NCBI RefSeq assembly: GCF_010015445.1
Contig: NC_053126.1
Location: 12,582,669 to 12,646,668, forward strand
DNA: 64,000 nt
Source of the DNA: Perca fluviatilis
Taxonomy: Eukaryota; Chordata; Actinopteri; Perciformes; Percidae
Reading direction: 5' to 3'
Shown in pieces: positions 1 through 15,371 of the stretch (positions within the stretch are counted from its first letter, which is position 1; every line of letters starts with the position of its first letter). Below the pieces are notes generated by a model. The model saw only the letters and a program-made list of their open reading frames with translations. It did no database searches and was not told where the DNA came from. A program made the translations under genes and the position numbers.

Positions 1-521
1 GTGCCGATTTTACTAAAGCGTGTGTTCTTTCTTCCTGCTCCTGTGGTGCGGTGTGTGCGTGTTGTGCAGTTTGAGGGTCACCCAGTAAGGGACTGCAGCG
101 CAGCTCTTAGTCATCCTCACACCTCGTTCCCTTTTTACCTGACTGTCCATCTGTCAACGTATTTTCAACCAGAAACCGATTCCCTGCTGTAAACAAATTA
201 AAATATGCAAATTTGTACTTCTACTTTAGGTTACAGTAGACACTAAACAGATTGTGTTTGGAAGTGTAGTATGCTGAAGTTTCAAGACTCTTAGCCAAGC
301 CGTGAAAAAGATATACAAGGTGTAAAACCTTAATTGTATTCCTTTTTATGCTGATTCTTAATCTTTGTTACAGATCTCACTCATCTCTCTGTTTGGAAGA
401 TATACACATCTACAAACAAAATGTATTTTTGAGCTGTGTTCATTTGAAACAATGAGCTGGTTTAATGACTTCATCTTTAGACCTAATTAAAATACATTTA
501 AATATGCGACATAAAGGTAGC
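1..521. other. anonymous intronic DNA
   Basis: No gene, RNA or repeat recognised. A 63-codon open frame at 1-192 has no family resemblance and no start or splice context that would make it credible. The stretch ends where the inverted repeat of the first transposon begins. Confidence 0.5.
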
Positions 522-740
522 TTTCCAGGAGGCAAAATTACGAATCCCACTATGGCCATGCCAAGACCCGCCCTACGAAGCAGCTTGATTGGTTGGGGTT
601 AGGCATTTCACCTTGAGTGGTTAAGCTTAGGGTTAGGGGATTGGTCAGGGGATAGGACCACCTGTACATGTAAGCATGTACGCCTAGCCAATAGTAGTGT
701 GTGAATGCACGCAAGGGTAATATGGGAGCCTACGTCTAAA

Positions 741-1350
741 CCTAAAGGCATTCTGGGTGGACACTTGAACATTCGGAGTATATTACCAAAATGTGATCAG
801 ATTCAACACCTGCTAACTGACTCTAATTTAGACTTTTTGGCGTTGAGTGAAACATGGATGCACAGTAACATCCCGACCAGCATGATTGATGTCCCCGGTT
901 GTCCCCGGTCACAGAAAGGACAGAACATCTGACAAAGGTGGCGGGGGAGTACTATTCTATATTAGAGACACTCTGAATTGTAATGAAATCAAACTGGATA
1001 CATCATTAGAATGTTTGGCTTTGAATGTTGTATTATCCCCTAAGATGAATTTTAACATTGTAGTGCTATATAACCCACCATCTCATGATGTTTCATTTTA
1101 TGATAACCTAGATAAACTTTTTAAATATGTAAATAGTGGCACCAAATCTATTTTTTTTGGTGATTTTAATATTAACTGGCTAGAGAAGATCCGTAGAAAA
1201 AACTTGAAAGAGGCTGCTGTTAAAACACAGTTTTCAGCAGATGATGAAAGGCCCAACAAGGATTACACGAACAAGTAAAACTATGATAGATCTGATAGTC
1301 ACTAACAGACCCCAGCGAATCATTAGAACGTATAATCTGTTAACGGGACT
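741..1350 (+). pseudogene. LINE endonuclease domain (broken)
   Basis: Pieces of an exonuclease-endonuclease-phosphatase fold are visible in successive frames. They are HLNIRS near the N-terminus, DFLALSETWM (catalytic E of the SETW motif), GGGGVLFYIRD, then IFFGDFNINW (GDFN motif), and finally LIVTNRP followed by LSDHNM (the SDH motif with catalytic His). In active elements this domain nicks target DNA for target-primed reverse transcription. The first frame break lies near 890-930, and a second lies near 1240-1280 between GDFN and SDH. Identification is from motif order; the enzyme cannot be made as one chain. Confidence 0.88.
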
Positions 1351-2137
1351 CTCTGATCATAATATGACTTTGGCTGTCCGAAATCTTACTAAACAACGGT
1401 TTCCAATATTTGCGAAGGAAAACAAACCAGGGAACACGGGTATCCCTAAAAATAAGATGACACAAGTTGAAAACGATCTAAATAATCTAGACTGGAATAA
1501 CATTTTGCAATCGAATGATTTAGAAAATTGCTGTAACTCCCTGTCAAAAAACCTCACAAATCTGATTGGGAAATACACAAAGACATTTAAAGGTAAGCAA
1601 TGAAAAGTCTCCCTACCATGGCTGAATAATGATATTTGTCAGCTAATGAAAAAGAGACTATGCATTGAAAAAATCACTGCTTTCTAAAACAAATACTGAT
1701 CTTCTCATCTTTAAAGGATTGAGAAATGCAGTAGTTAGAGAACTGCGTAAGGCAAAGACAGCCTATTTTATGCAACTGATTGAGGAATCTGAAGGAAATA
1801 GCGCATCCCTTTGGAAGCACCTCAATTGCCCTAATAAACTCAAGCCTAACCAACAAAAAACAATAACTGAACTAGAAGTAAATGGAGTTACCAGTACTAA
1901 CAATTTAACTATTGCAAATTAATTTAATAACTATTTTGTTCAGTCAGTGGAGGAGCTTGCAGAGAATTTTTAATCAGCAACCCTATCACAGACCACAAAG
2001 TATGAGCCATCAAAGCTTTTCCAAATTAAGGAGGTTAGTCAGGATAAAGTACATAAAATAATTAACAAACTAAATAAGTCTAAGGCAACGGATGTGTTTG
2101 GGTTGGACAGCCCTTCATTAGAACTCACTGTTCTGCC

Positions 2138-3535
2138 TTGGTTAAACCTGTAACCCACTTGGTAAATCTTTCCATAAGAATGGGTAAATTCCCACAAAGT
2201 TGGAAACAAGCCATCATTACCCCAATTTTTAAGGCTGGTGCAAAGGACCAAGCAGTCAATTATAGGCTAATTTCAATACTGCCTGCTCTTTCCAAAATTT
2301 TAGAAAAGATTATCACAGAACAGCTAATAGAGCATCTTGAAAGTAATAAACTTATCAACTCCAAACAGTTTGGATTTAGACAAGGGTACTCTACAGAAAT
2401 GGCTAACTGCTACCTTACCGAGAACATTAAGAGTAAGTTGGACAAGGGTAATGTTGTGGCAGCTGTGTTTATAGACCTAAAAAAGGCCTTTGACACCGTG
2501 AACCACAATATACTCCTGAATAAACTCACCACCTTCAACTTCTCTGAACATGCTATCGGTTGGTTTGCATCATATCTGCAGCATAGAGAGCAACGTGTTA
2601 AAATAAAAACTGAACTCACTATCACTAAAATCCACAATGGGTATCCCACAGGGTTCCATCTTGGGGCCTCTGCTCTTTAGTTTATATATAAACGATTTAC
2701 CAACATGCTGTCAGTCAGCTAACTGTCAAATGTATGCTGTCGATACTGTGATTTATGCATCAGCTAGGACACCAAGTGCAGTAGCAGAGACCCTGACCAA
2801 GGAAATGGAGGGTATATCCCAGTGGCTTAAATACTGTATCTATGTGCTTCTCTATAAGAGGGAAAGCTAAGTGTACTATCAAAATAGACCAAGAGGTCAT
2901 AGAGGAAGTTGAGGAATTTCAATTTCTAGGTATTACTCTGGACTCCCAACTCAAATTCAATAAACACATTAATAAACTCTGTAAGACTGTCCGGACAAAC
3001 CTGAACTGTTTTAGAATGATGAGGCATTACATACCTGTTAAGGCAGCTTTATTGTTTTTTCATGCCATGATACTCTCACTTATCCTATTGTGCTACTGTA
3101 TGGGGTCAAGCCTCCCAGACAACAGTCAAACCCATCATATCACTATATAAACAGGCACTGAAAATAAGGGATCGGAAACCAACAATGTGGCATCACTGCT
3201 TGATAGTACAGAAATACAAGCTTTTAAATTTTGATAGCTTTATTAAGTTTTCTTTTCTTAAACTGACTTTCAAATGTGCAAATAATCTAGCTCCAGCCGT
3301 ACTCTGTCCTTTTGTGACAAAAACAAATACAAGAAGAGTGGCCACTAGAGGAGCAGTGGGTGGCAACTGCATAGAAGAGGGGCGCAAAACTACTTTCGGC
3401 CAGTCATGTTTTTCAGTGATAGGGACCCATTTCTGGAATAATTTACCAATCGAAATAAAAACACAAACTGAACTGAAAACATTTAATACAATGGTGAAAT
3501 ACTGGCTGAAAGAAAATCAAAAATGTAACCATTGA
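2138..3535 (+). pseudogene. LINE reverse transcriptase (broken)
   Basis: The frame 2138-2680 contains NYRLISILPALSKILE, then FGFRQGYST, then the catalytic block AAVFIDLKKAFDTVNH (motif A, with the first catalytic Asp) and a WFASYL segment. A frame shift near 2640 leads into GIPQGSILGPLLFSLYIND (motif B). The polymerase core reads YAVDT instead of YADDT, so one catalytic Asp is lost. A further shift near 2850 leads to EFQFLGITLDS and the C-terminal tail at 3185-3535. The motif order is diagnostic for LINE RT; both the shifts and the YADD change indicate a dead copy. Confidence 0.9.
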
Positions 3536-3948
3536 GTCAGCTGTGTTGTAGTAATGTATTATCTGTGGATGCATGGCTGGTTGTATATGGCTGCCAAGGT
3601 TATGGTTAGGGTATAGGTGAGTGAGTGTGAGTGTCCGGGTGCCTGGGGTTTGTGTTGTTACGGGATATGCTGTTCTGTGTAATGTGGTCACGACTCTGCG
3701 AAATGTTTATGTAATGTATTAGTATATAACTTATTAGCTGCATGATTGTGACTGGGGTTGCAAATTAGCCAATTGGCTAGAAACCTTTTAATGCAACACA
3801 TATACTCACATTGTTATGGATTGACTATGATAATTGTATGTAATAATGTGCGCTGCATTGTCCTTGATAAATAAACTAATAAAAAAAAAAATTGAAGGGC
3901 GGGTCTTGGCGTGGCCATAGTGGAATTCCTAATATCGCTTCCAGGAGA

Positions 3949-5335
3949 GCCGGTGCCTACAGAGATGTCAGTTAGGCTAGTGCTTCTCTGCTAAGCTAGG
4001 CTAGTTTCCTGTTGGAATAGTTTATCTGTTTTGTTTTTTTTTCTCTGTTATGATCTAATATTAAGCTACTGTCCTATTTTTGAGTCAGAAAAACAAGTAT
4101 CAAAATGTATTTTCCAATTCCAGGAAACAGGAAAAAGTGGGTAATTAGCTTTAGCTAAGGCTAGCTCACCAGCTAGCTTGCTCCACCTTTTTCTCCTCAA
4201 AAATGACAAATTTCTAAGGTGTAAACTCTTGTACGTTTATAGACTTGGATTAGCTATAATTGGGTTGACCACATCTAGTTTTTATATTTATGGAAAGTAA
4301 ATGTTTTTCTTTTTTTTTTCTTTTTATCTGTGCATAGAAACACATTACACAGCAACAGATTGTGTGTTAATGTCATGGAAATCTGCCAACTGATGATGTA
4401 GGCTACTGTGATAATAACTATGACTCTGCTGTTAATATTTCCAAAAAAGACTCTAAGCAGGCATTAGAGGGAATTTAACACACCTATATTAAAGTACTAT
4501 CTCACATAATAACCATAGTTATGTGTGATATCAGATGCCTGTATTTCTGACAGGCTGTTAATGTACTAGAAGCTGCTTTAAAGGTGAACTGCTGGTTAGT
4601 ATCAACTCTCTTTCACACATTGTTAAAGCTCATATTGAAGCAGGTTGCAGAGTCAGCTACTTTTCTGAAAACATCAATGCACATACAAACTTCTCCTTTT
4701 TTAGCCCATTTCTCTTGAATTCATCCATACACATTCACCGGTGCTCCATCTGCAGTGTTCTCACCTTGCGCTCTCTTGTGGGGGAAGAGATGAGGGAGGA
4801 CAGGAGACAGGACACTGTCAAGTCCGAGGCTCTAATTGAAGGTGTCACAGTTGTTTCTCCTCCTGGTCTTTCCCAGCCTCTTTGCTCCGCTCAGAGCAAA
4901 TATAGCAACAGGCACCACAAGGGAAAATCTTTCGGGGCTTTGATACCATGTTTTCTTTGGCATCTTGTATGCTAGAATGGAAGGAATTTTATCTTTTGAT
5001 CTGCATTTATGGTCTCTGGGGTCCCACGGATAAAATTATAAGGGAGAGTATATTCTGTGCTGTCTGTTGTTTGTGTGTCAGAGTTGGCAACTTCCCTTTT
5101 TTTTGTAACTCCTATGTCTTTCATGAAAAAGCATCTCATTCTGCAAATAGAGAAACAGAAGTGAGTGAAAGCCAAAATACTACTTGATTATACTAACTAT
5201 ATCAACAGTATATTAACAGTCTGTCAAATAGGTGCAGGGCTTAGAAACTTAATGAATTAAACCATTATTTTTTGTGATTAACAATTTTTATTTTTATTTT
5301 TTAACAACATACAAAACATACAAATCGCAACATGA
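3949..5335. other. anonymous intronic DNA
   Basis: AT-rich sequence with oligo-T runs (about 4034, 4310) and GCTAG-rich patches. No exon, RNA gene or recognisable repeat. Short open frames at 4715-4975 and 4948-5187 have no family resemblance. Confidence 0.5.
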
Positions 5336-5445
5336 ACACCGGAGTTTAAAATTCCAACACAAAGAAAGCGAAAGGTGACGGACATCTGGCGGAATATCCA
5401 GTGCCACCTGAACAATCCCTGAAGTGAAACGTCGTTGATATAGAC
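5336..5445 (-). repeat. Interspersed repeat fragment, same family as 55616
   Basis: Read on the minus strand, it begins GTCTATATC, passes through CACTT-GGGATTG and reaches TTTCTTTGTGTTGGAATTTT, the same order as the copy at 55616-55942. The two copies diverge after that point. Its 5' end abuts exactly the hAT-type element starting at 5446. The family is common in fish; I do not assign it to a class. Confidence 0.6.
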
Positions 5446-5769
5446 CAGGGGTCACCAACACGGTGCCCGCGGGCACCAGGTAGCCCCCAAGGACCACATG
5501 ATTAGCCCTCAGGTTCTAAAAATGAAAATTGAATATTGATATTATCTGTTTCCCACCTTGTTAAGTCATTGTTGATAATTATTGTGAGAAATCATTAACA
5601 TGATCAGTGTCTTCACATAGATGAGTATCATTAATCATTAATAATCAAATATAACTAAAGGCAAACTGAACAAATTTGTTATTTCAGAAGAGTGTATCAA
5701 ACCGGTAGCCCTTCGTATGACTCAATACCCATGAAGTAGCTCTCCGTTTCAAAAAGGTTGGTGACCCCA
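5446..5769. mobile_element. hAT-type MITE (CAGGGGTCACCAAC ends)
   Basis: Left end CAGGGGTCACCAAC (5446) and right end GTTGGTGACCCC (ending 5768) are inverted repeats, typical of non-autonomous hAT elements in fish. The interior is AT-rich with no transposase. A clean 8-bp target duplication is not visible, so the ends may have decayed. Both ends carry a GGTAGCC or GTAGCTC block just inside the terminus. Confidence 0.75.

Positions 5770-8766
<2,997 letters not shown>

Positions 8767-8829
<63 letters not shown>
8767..8829. repeat. (GT)n microsatellite
   Basis: About 63 bp of GT repeats with one T interruption near 8780, ending in GCACGTGCGCGT. Confidence 0.97.
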
Positions 8830-8830
<1 letters not shown>

Positions 8831-9004
8831 ACGTGCGCGTCGTGCCTGTTTGTGTTTGTTTGAGAGAGTGTGTGTTTTCAAGTCTGCATATTTGAGGAGG
8901 CTGTGTCTGCATGTGTAAGTGTCCATCTGTGAGTTATCTCCTGTACATTTGCATCTTGTGTTTGCGTGTGGATGTGTGTATATGTACAGTATGTGCATGT
9001 ATAA

Positions 9005-9005
<1 letters not shown>

Positions 9006-9069
<64 letters not shown>
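9006..9069. repeat. (GT)n microsatellite
   Basis: About 64 bp of near-perfect GT repeat, in the same orientation as the tract 180 bp upstream; the spacer is itself GT-rich. Confidence 0.97.
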
Positions 9070-9070
<1 letters not shown>

Positions 9071-9485
9071 GGTTGTGGCAAAGAGCAGGCCTCTAGTGAG
9101 AGATGTCCAGTCTGCTTTTGTCTACATGGCTGCTGTGCAGTAAACTTGGACCCAGCTGACCCTGGATCAGCTCTTCAGTTCAGCAAAATGAAAAGATGGG
9201 AAGCCTCCAACTATATTGTGATGTACTGTCTTCTGGCTCAATGAGATAATACAAACTTAGAAGAGAACTTAGTTAGTCAAATCAAAATCAAATCTGCTTT
9301 TGTTGCATGTTTTTCCTTTCCTTCCTTTGCTTTCCTGTCAGTCCTTTTCACCCACTCCTGTTTTGCATATAGTTTTTAATTCTATTATTTCTATTCTATT
9401 TCTATTATTTTCTATTATATTATTTAATCCAGTTTTATACAATCTTCAAATCCTAATAGAAAATCAACTGTCTTCTATCTCTAAA

Positions 9486-10127
9486 GGCCCTGACACACCA
9501 ACCTGATTATCAGCCGTCGGACAGTCTGGCGAGGTCAGTGACTCGAGTCTGTTCGGTGGGTTCCATGCCCTTGTCAGTCGGAGGAGCCGTCGGCCTTCAT
9601 TTGGGCCGATTTGACATGTTGAATCGGAAGGTGGGCAGTCGGACTCAATGGCCAATCTGACTGGTGGAGCGCAAACCCGGAAATGACGAGCGGGATGAGC
9701 GTGACTAACTCCTCTCAAAATCTGACGAAAATCTTTTAAACTGACCTTTGTCGATCTGAAATGAAGACAGATTCAGCATCCTCATGGCCTATTTCTCACT
9801 TAAAATGTTTTCAGAAACACGTTTCGTAAAATATGATATCGTATTCCGAACGAGCCGCCATTATGATCTGTTGTAAAATCCGGGAGCAGCCAGACCCACG
9901 TGACGCGTTCGTCCAATCAGCTGTCGTTTTAATTTTTTGGGCGACAATACAGATTAGTGCGGCCTGCTGTTATGGAGACGTATTACGTCTCGCGCACGCG
10001 CAGAACGTACGCTCAAGTCGGCGTTGCTTCGGTGTGTTCCGAGGCACTTTTTTGACCAACTTTGGGAGGCAGTCACTCTGACTGCCTTTTCTGTTGAAGG
10101 CCGGCCATCGGGTTGGTGTGTCAGAGC
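9486..10127. mobile_element. Non-autonomous DNA transposon with CTGACACACCAAC ends
   Basis: Left end CCCTGACACACCAAC (9488-9502) and right end, read inverted, CTCTGACACACCAAC (10112-10126): 14 of 15 bases match. The element is about 640 bp, with a CpG-rich interior that stands out from the AT-rich flanks, and no transposase. Just inside the left end a CCGTCGG block faces a related CGATGGCCGG block at the right. The superfamily (PIF/Harbinger-like or other) is not determined because no unambiguous target duplication is seen. Confidence 0.75.
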
Positions 10128-11667
10128 TACCTGTGTGCATATCAATTTATTTACTGTTGTTTTTCATGATTTACTAAGCAGTGATTCATGGCCACAAACG
10201 ACTACGATGATTCATCTTAATTTATTTAATTTGTGTTTGCTTATCTGACGCCAGGTGGATGTGTACGTGTTCCTACACAGGAGTGAAATATGATTCATAC
10301 TACAACTTAACTTCACTATGATTCATGCAGCTCAACCAAAGCACCGCTGGAAACATTTGACGGGTTGTTATTAAAGCTGTTGTTATTAAAGTGTTTGGGC
10401 CTTTTTGCTACTTGCAAAACATATTTTATTCGGGCTTCATGTTTGTATACATCTGACACAATCAGATCTAATGCTGTAGTCTCTGATCAGCACAGGATCT
10501 TTGATATTTTTATTGAAAACAGCTACCAGTTGTAATATTAATGTTGGCATCTTGTATATATTTCTGTGCACATAGCTGCATGCACACAAATACACCATCA
10601 ATTGAACATGAAACTGTGAAGTGACCCTCTTTCATGTTGTCAAACAAAGCCTTCTGAAATATTGCTTTTGTGACAGTGTTCTTGGTTCAAGTTAGCCACG
10701 TCTATATAAAGTTAGCTAACGTTAGCCATCATAAGCTACTGGTCATACCAGACCAAGCAAGGCGGTAGTAGCAAAATCCCTGAGTGTACTGAATTGAAAA
10801 AGGGTGTTTAAAAAAAATATATACAAGCAACATTATTTTTCCAATTTTCTTATTCATACAATAAACAATACAGCAGCAACCACGAACATACAATTGTAAT
10901 TATTTGGCGGATTCTAAATACATCAGGAGCTTATTGTGAGATCAGTTGTAGTTTCTCAGGAAATGAACTCAAGAAAGTGATGCAGGATGGTAGAAGTCAA
11001 AATTGTCTCTGCTCGTTGCTTTGATGTGAGGAGAGTAAGAGAAACAAATAAAATTGCAGGAGCAAACATCAGAGTCGGCATATTAGGAAGTGTATCAAAC
11101 TGTTTAGCTGCCATATTGTATCAGTTGTATATCCGCAGCTGCAGCAGGATGTCTGTCTGTAGTGGAGAATAGACCACCAATAGTTGTTTCTATTTTATAT
11201 AATCCATAGGTTCATATACAATTGTATGTTTACTCACTGAATAGTGTTGAGTTGAGGTTGCCTTGGGCTATACTGTGTTAACAAAAGCACATTTTTCTAT
11301 TACAAAGGTTGTTTTTTTTCTACCACAGTAGTGAGTTTTCACTGTTGATATGGAACAATTCTTTTTGATCTCTGTCTTCGAACAAGAACGTGAAAGACGG
11401 GAGACAGAGAAAAGATGAAAAACAAGACCTGTGGGAGAATTTATGGAAAGTGACTAAAATGAGGAAGAAAAAAAAAACAAAGTGTGGTATTTATGTTTCA
11501 AAGTGTCCTGAGACAAATTTAGCCTTAACTTCCCTGGTCCCAAACATATTAGTCTAGGACATGCAGTGCCGCAGGAGTGGAAGATGCTCTGATGTTGATG
11601 TGTGGTATCAGCTTGTCCCCAGGCACCAGCCTCAGACTTGGCTGTGACCTTTGCCTTTTGCCTGTGT
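10128..11667. other. anonymous intronic DNA
   Basis: AT-rich with GCTAACGTTAGC-type motifs near 10720 and an A-rich run near 11467. No exon or RNA gene recognised. Confidence 0.5.
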
Positions 11668-11893
11668 GTGGTGTGTGTGTGTATGTGTGTGTTTGTGTGT
11701 GTGTGTGCGCGCGCGTGCGTGTGCGCGCGTGCGAAGCCGACGGTGCGTGCGTGCGTGTGTGTGTGAAGCCGAGGAGACGAGAACCAGACAAAGTAACAAA
11801 CTGTATGTTGTGTGTCCGTCTTGTCTGACAGAAATAAAGCATAGGTAGTGAATTAATGTGTTTATGCATGTATGTATGTATGTATGTATGTGT
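11668..11893. repeat. Compound GT/GC simple repeat and (ATGT)n
   Basis: 11668-11769 is an imperfect GTGT/GCGC array (potential Z-DNA) with two AAGCCGA interruptions. 11868-11893 is a short ATGT tetranucleotide array. Confidence 0.9.
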
Positions 11894-12179
11894 GTTAAAA
11901 TGAGCCTCTGTCTGCATATGTGCATATGTCTCTGTGTGCGCTCAAAGCATAAACAAGTATTCGTATGTGTATATGTGTGTGTCGACGGCTGAGTCATATT
12001 TAATTCATGAGGCAGTATCACTATTTCCCCTGTGTAACTCAGAGATGTCTGGCAGCCGAACAATCCTACCTGTAGTTTAAATTAATTGATCCAGTCCCCC
12101 TGTGGCCATTTCTTAATACAAACACTATTAGTGCTGCAAAGACTGTGTGTATCTGTGTGAGTATGAGCTACGTGCGTGC

Positions 12180-12286
<107 letters not shown>

Positions 12287-12474
12287 TGTGTGTATCATAT
12301 CTGATAATTCATGTGTTCATTTATGTCTAACTGGCATGCACATATCTCTGTTTTTCTGCATACAGAAATGTATTCCAGGGGTGTTGGGCAGCTAATGACA
12401 TGGAAAATAATGACTAATTACTCTATATAAACATGACTAACAGTCTGCAGCCAGGCTAGCGACCCTGCAAGGCT

Positions 12475-12935
12475 GTACTTAGGCACAAGGGTGCTTTGAG
12501 CTAAATGCATCAGCATGCTAACATGCTCACAATGACATGCTGATGTTTAGCAAGTATAAATTGACCATGTTCACTACCTTAGTTTAGTGTGTTAGAATGC
12601 TAACATTTGCTTAAAAGCACTAAACACATAGTACAGCTGAGGATGTTAAGAATGTCATTAGTTTTGCAGGTATTTGGTCATAAATACAATACAAAAAATG
12701 ATTGGACAACATTAAATGTTGACCCAATAATGGCACTTGATGGAAGGTCAGGGGATCAAAGTTATGATAGTTCATCCTCCGGGGAACATGAAGGTCTGTG
12801 CCATAATTTCACAGTAATACATCCAACAGAGATATGTCAATAAAAAATGTAAACCTGATGGTGGCGCTAGAGGAAAAGGCAGAGGATCAAAGTCAGGATT
12901 CATCCTCTGGGAACCATGAATGTCTGTACAATATG
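12475..12935 (+). repeat. Teleost interspersed repeat, copy 1 (GGTGGCGCTAGAGGAAAA family)
   Basis: The order of blocks is CATGCTAACATGCTCACAATGACA, then TGTTTAGCA, AGTACAGCTGAGG, TTTTGCAGGTATTTGGTCATAAA and GGTGGCGCTAGAGGAAAA, ending ATGAATGTCTGTAC. The last module occurs twice: about 12722-12800 (diverged) and about 12853-12930, giving an internal tandem duplication of roughly 130 bp period. Other copies are at 21545 and 47540 (same strand), with a minus-strand fragment at 59953. The family is abundant in percomorph fish; its class is not certain to me. Confidence 0.75.
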
Positions 12936-14647
12936 TTGCATGGTTAAAAATGAGATCCTAATGCTCACAGAGATTTATTGTTGCTGGCTTGAATATAGGG
13001 GGAAAACAATGCAGCGTGGCTGTTTAGTGTTTGTACTAAATGACGAGAAAGTGAGAAAAAGAACATGCAAAAAAAAAAATAAGCATGCACCCTGGGGACA
13101 TCGTCTCCACTGTCTGGGACAGCTGTAACACGCTATCCAGACATGCATAATCAAACACAGATCTCATAAGACACAGAGCCAAGGTGATAGCTGCCATCTC
13201 CTGCCAACCTGCAGGGCTGTGTGGGAGGAGAGAGAGGACAACATAGGCGCTGTGATGCAATCTGACAAGGCCAAATTCTCCTTGAACTCCACTGAAAGTC
13301 CTCCCAACTTCTCTCAGCCAATCAGATGTTATGAGGTCCCCATTTTCTCCATCTGTAACTGTTCAGGGAGTTTGTGACGATTGTTTTGTTTTGCTTTGTT
13401 AAAAAACGGAGCAGCATCCCAACTGTGCTGAATCTCCCCTGAGGTTTTCTACTCTGTTCTCTGCAATTCCCCGCTCCCATGCAGAAATTGCATAAATCTT
13501 CATAAATGCACACATATAAACGATCAAGCACATTCATATTCATTCAGGCTAGACACAAACAGAGTTCTGGGGAAGTTTTGCTAATTTTGTGTGCCCTGAA
13601 GAAAGTTTATTTTCTGTTCATGTCTGCTCTATTCTGTCTCCCATTCCCATCTCTTCCTGTCTTTTCTTGTGATGTAGTCCATCAGCGGTTTTTGTGTACA
13701 GTTTCATTGATGCTTTCAAGGTCATGTGGTCACTGTTTGTGTCCCTACTTTATGTCTTTGTCCTCTGTGTGCCTATAGCATGCATAATTGAATGTATGTG
13801 CTGAAATTGAGTTTCCAGGCCTTTGTTGTAGCTGCAGCTCTGTTCAGTTCCTCCCTCTTCAGGCAAACACTGCTTGTCGGTATATATAACACATACTTCA
13901 TCTCCCAAGGGTGGTGGGAAAAGGACAGAGACTTATATTGTGATATACTGAGGCAATTTATTCTGCTACAGCGTCTTTAACTGTGAACCAATCTGCCATT
14001 ACTTGGACAAGGTTTTTTACCGCATAGGGAATTTGAAGGTGACCCACCTTGCCTCAAATTCTGTGACATATTTCTCCAAAAAAGTATTACAAAATAATAG
14101 TCTATTGTAGTGTTCTCAGTTCTGAAACAGAAAATGTACCCATAGAGTATACTCATTCAAGAACATTCTTCTGGGTGCTCCCAGCGTCATCTATAACGTC
14201 TTTCCAAATGCATTGTCTATGAAGCAGTTCCGGACCATATATTTGATGACATAACAACATTTTTTAGCACTCTAGCTTATGGAGTTGAGAGAGAGTTGTT
14301 CATGTTTACTAATATTTTTGGACTATCTTAGACCAAAGGAATAACATGTATAGATTTTGAAAATGGGTGTAATTACCCTTTAGCGAAATGCAGGACAAAA
14401 TACAGAAAAATATAAATATAAAATAAAAATATAAATTGAAATATCATCCTGCACAAAATATAACATATTTCTGTATACTCTCTGGTTATCTTAACTGTCA
14501 AGTCACTCCAACTGTGGTCCCTGGCCATTGATCTCAAGCTGGTGGTTAAGGGTTATGCGACCTGTGGCCCTGGAAAATCGCAGAACTGTCACTCACTGCA
14601 ATGACAGCAGTTCAGAGGTCGCACTATTGAAGTCAGAGACGTCTAGA

Positions 14648-14651
<4 letters not shown>
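12936..14651. other. anonymous intronic DNA
   Basis: No exon recognised. 14020-14400 has a mildly repetitive look and may be an old element, but no ends were found. Confidence 0.45.

Positions 14652-14716
<65 letters not shown>
14652..14716. repeat. (TA)n microsatellite
   Basis: About 65 bp of TA dinucleotide. Confidence 0.98.
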
Positions 14717-14720
<4 letters not shown>

Positions 14721-15095
14721 TTATTTAAAAAAATAAACCATTAAATGGCACTTTCTGGAGAGGTTTGGGCAAAGAAATGGAGAAATCGAGTCTTACACAT
14801 GATATGTGCAAAACTGCAAGGTTAAGAGCCTATACTTTGCATTGTTGTAGTATCAACAGGTATTAGGGCATTTAGCATTTACATTACTGTTAATCAGTCA
14901 TCACTTGATGATACACATTGTATTAGCTTGTTATTGAAGTGACCCATACAATGTGCCTAACATAATGTGCCACATGAAGACCGCTGCACCAGCATATGAC
15001 CGCTGCGAACGGGGTTTTTTAGCTTTAGGAGTAGGCATTTTTTCTGTTAATCCTACCGACGTAGACACTAAATTAGGCGTTATGTAGTTGACCCG

Positions 15096-15352
15096 CAGTG
15101 GTGAATTGTCTGCAGAGCTGCGCTTGTTGTTGCCGTGTTCCGATTGTTCTCATCTCAGCTCCGCCGAGACAAAATAGACATGCCATTTCAAAGATCTTTC
15201 ATTTATTGTCAGAAATATCATGTTTTCAAAAGCATCACTTTCATAAAATTTTATGTGACATATTTAGACTGCAAGCAGGCACAGCCGGACAAACGAGCAG
15301 GCTTATGTGCCGGGGCTGAACCCCGGAGAGCCCCGGCCCAATTTAACCACTG
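15096..15352. mobile_element. Small hAT-like MITE (CAGTGGT ends)
   Basis: Left end CAGTGGTGAATTG (15096-15108) and right end, read inverted, CAGTGGTTAAATTG (15339-15352), about 257 bp. Near the right end is the GC-rich hairpin CCGGGGCTG-AACCCCGG and GAGAGCCCCGG. The element borders a (TA)n tract at 15353, so the target duplication cannot be judged. Confidence 0.6.
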
Positions 15353-15371
15353 CATATATATATATATATAT
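15353..15371. repeat. (TA)n microsatellite
   Basis: Short TA array directly abutting the MITE right end. Confidence 0.9.

Larger units (their letters stand above)
705..3890 (+). mobile_element. Degenerate non-LTR retrotransposon (LINE)
   Basis: A decayed LINE reading left to right: an apurinic-type endonuclease region (about 741-1350), a linker, a reverse transcriptase (about 2138-3000), a C-terminal tail to 3535, about 340 bp of 3' untranslated sequence, and an A-rich tail (AATAAACTAATAAAAAAA, about 3868-3890). At least seven frame changes or stops break the coding sequence, so it is inactive. No first ORF (gag-like) is seen, so it may be 5'-truncated. The RT signature resembles jockey-superfamily elements of fish (L2/Rex1/CR1 group), but the clade is not assigned with confidence. 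Confidence 0.9.
522..3948. mobile_element. TIR element interrupted by a LINE
   Basis: A 53-bp inverted repeat brackets the LINE: the left arm is 522-574 and the right arm 3896-3948. By hand alignment 45 of 53 positions match. The arms share GGCGGGTCTTGGC and TGGCCATAGTGG cores. The segment 575-700 carries GGTTAGGG-type runs common in fish MITEs. The simplest reading is a small TIR element (perhaps 200-300 bp) into which the LINE inserted close to its right arm, since the LINE A-tail ends only a few bases before the right arm. No target-site duplication was identified around either the outer arms or the LINE. Confidence 0.6.

Noticed and set aside
11632..12063. 143-codon minus-strand His/Thr/Arg-rich frame
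   Set aside because: Produced by the compound GT/GC array and ATGT repeat.
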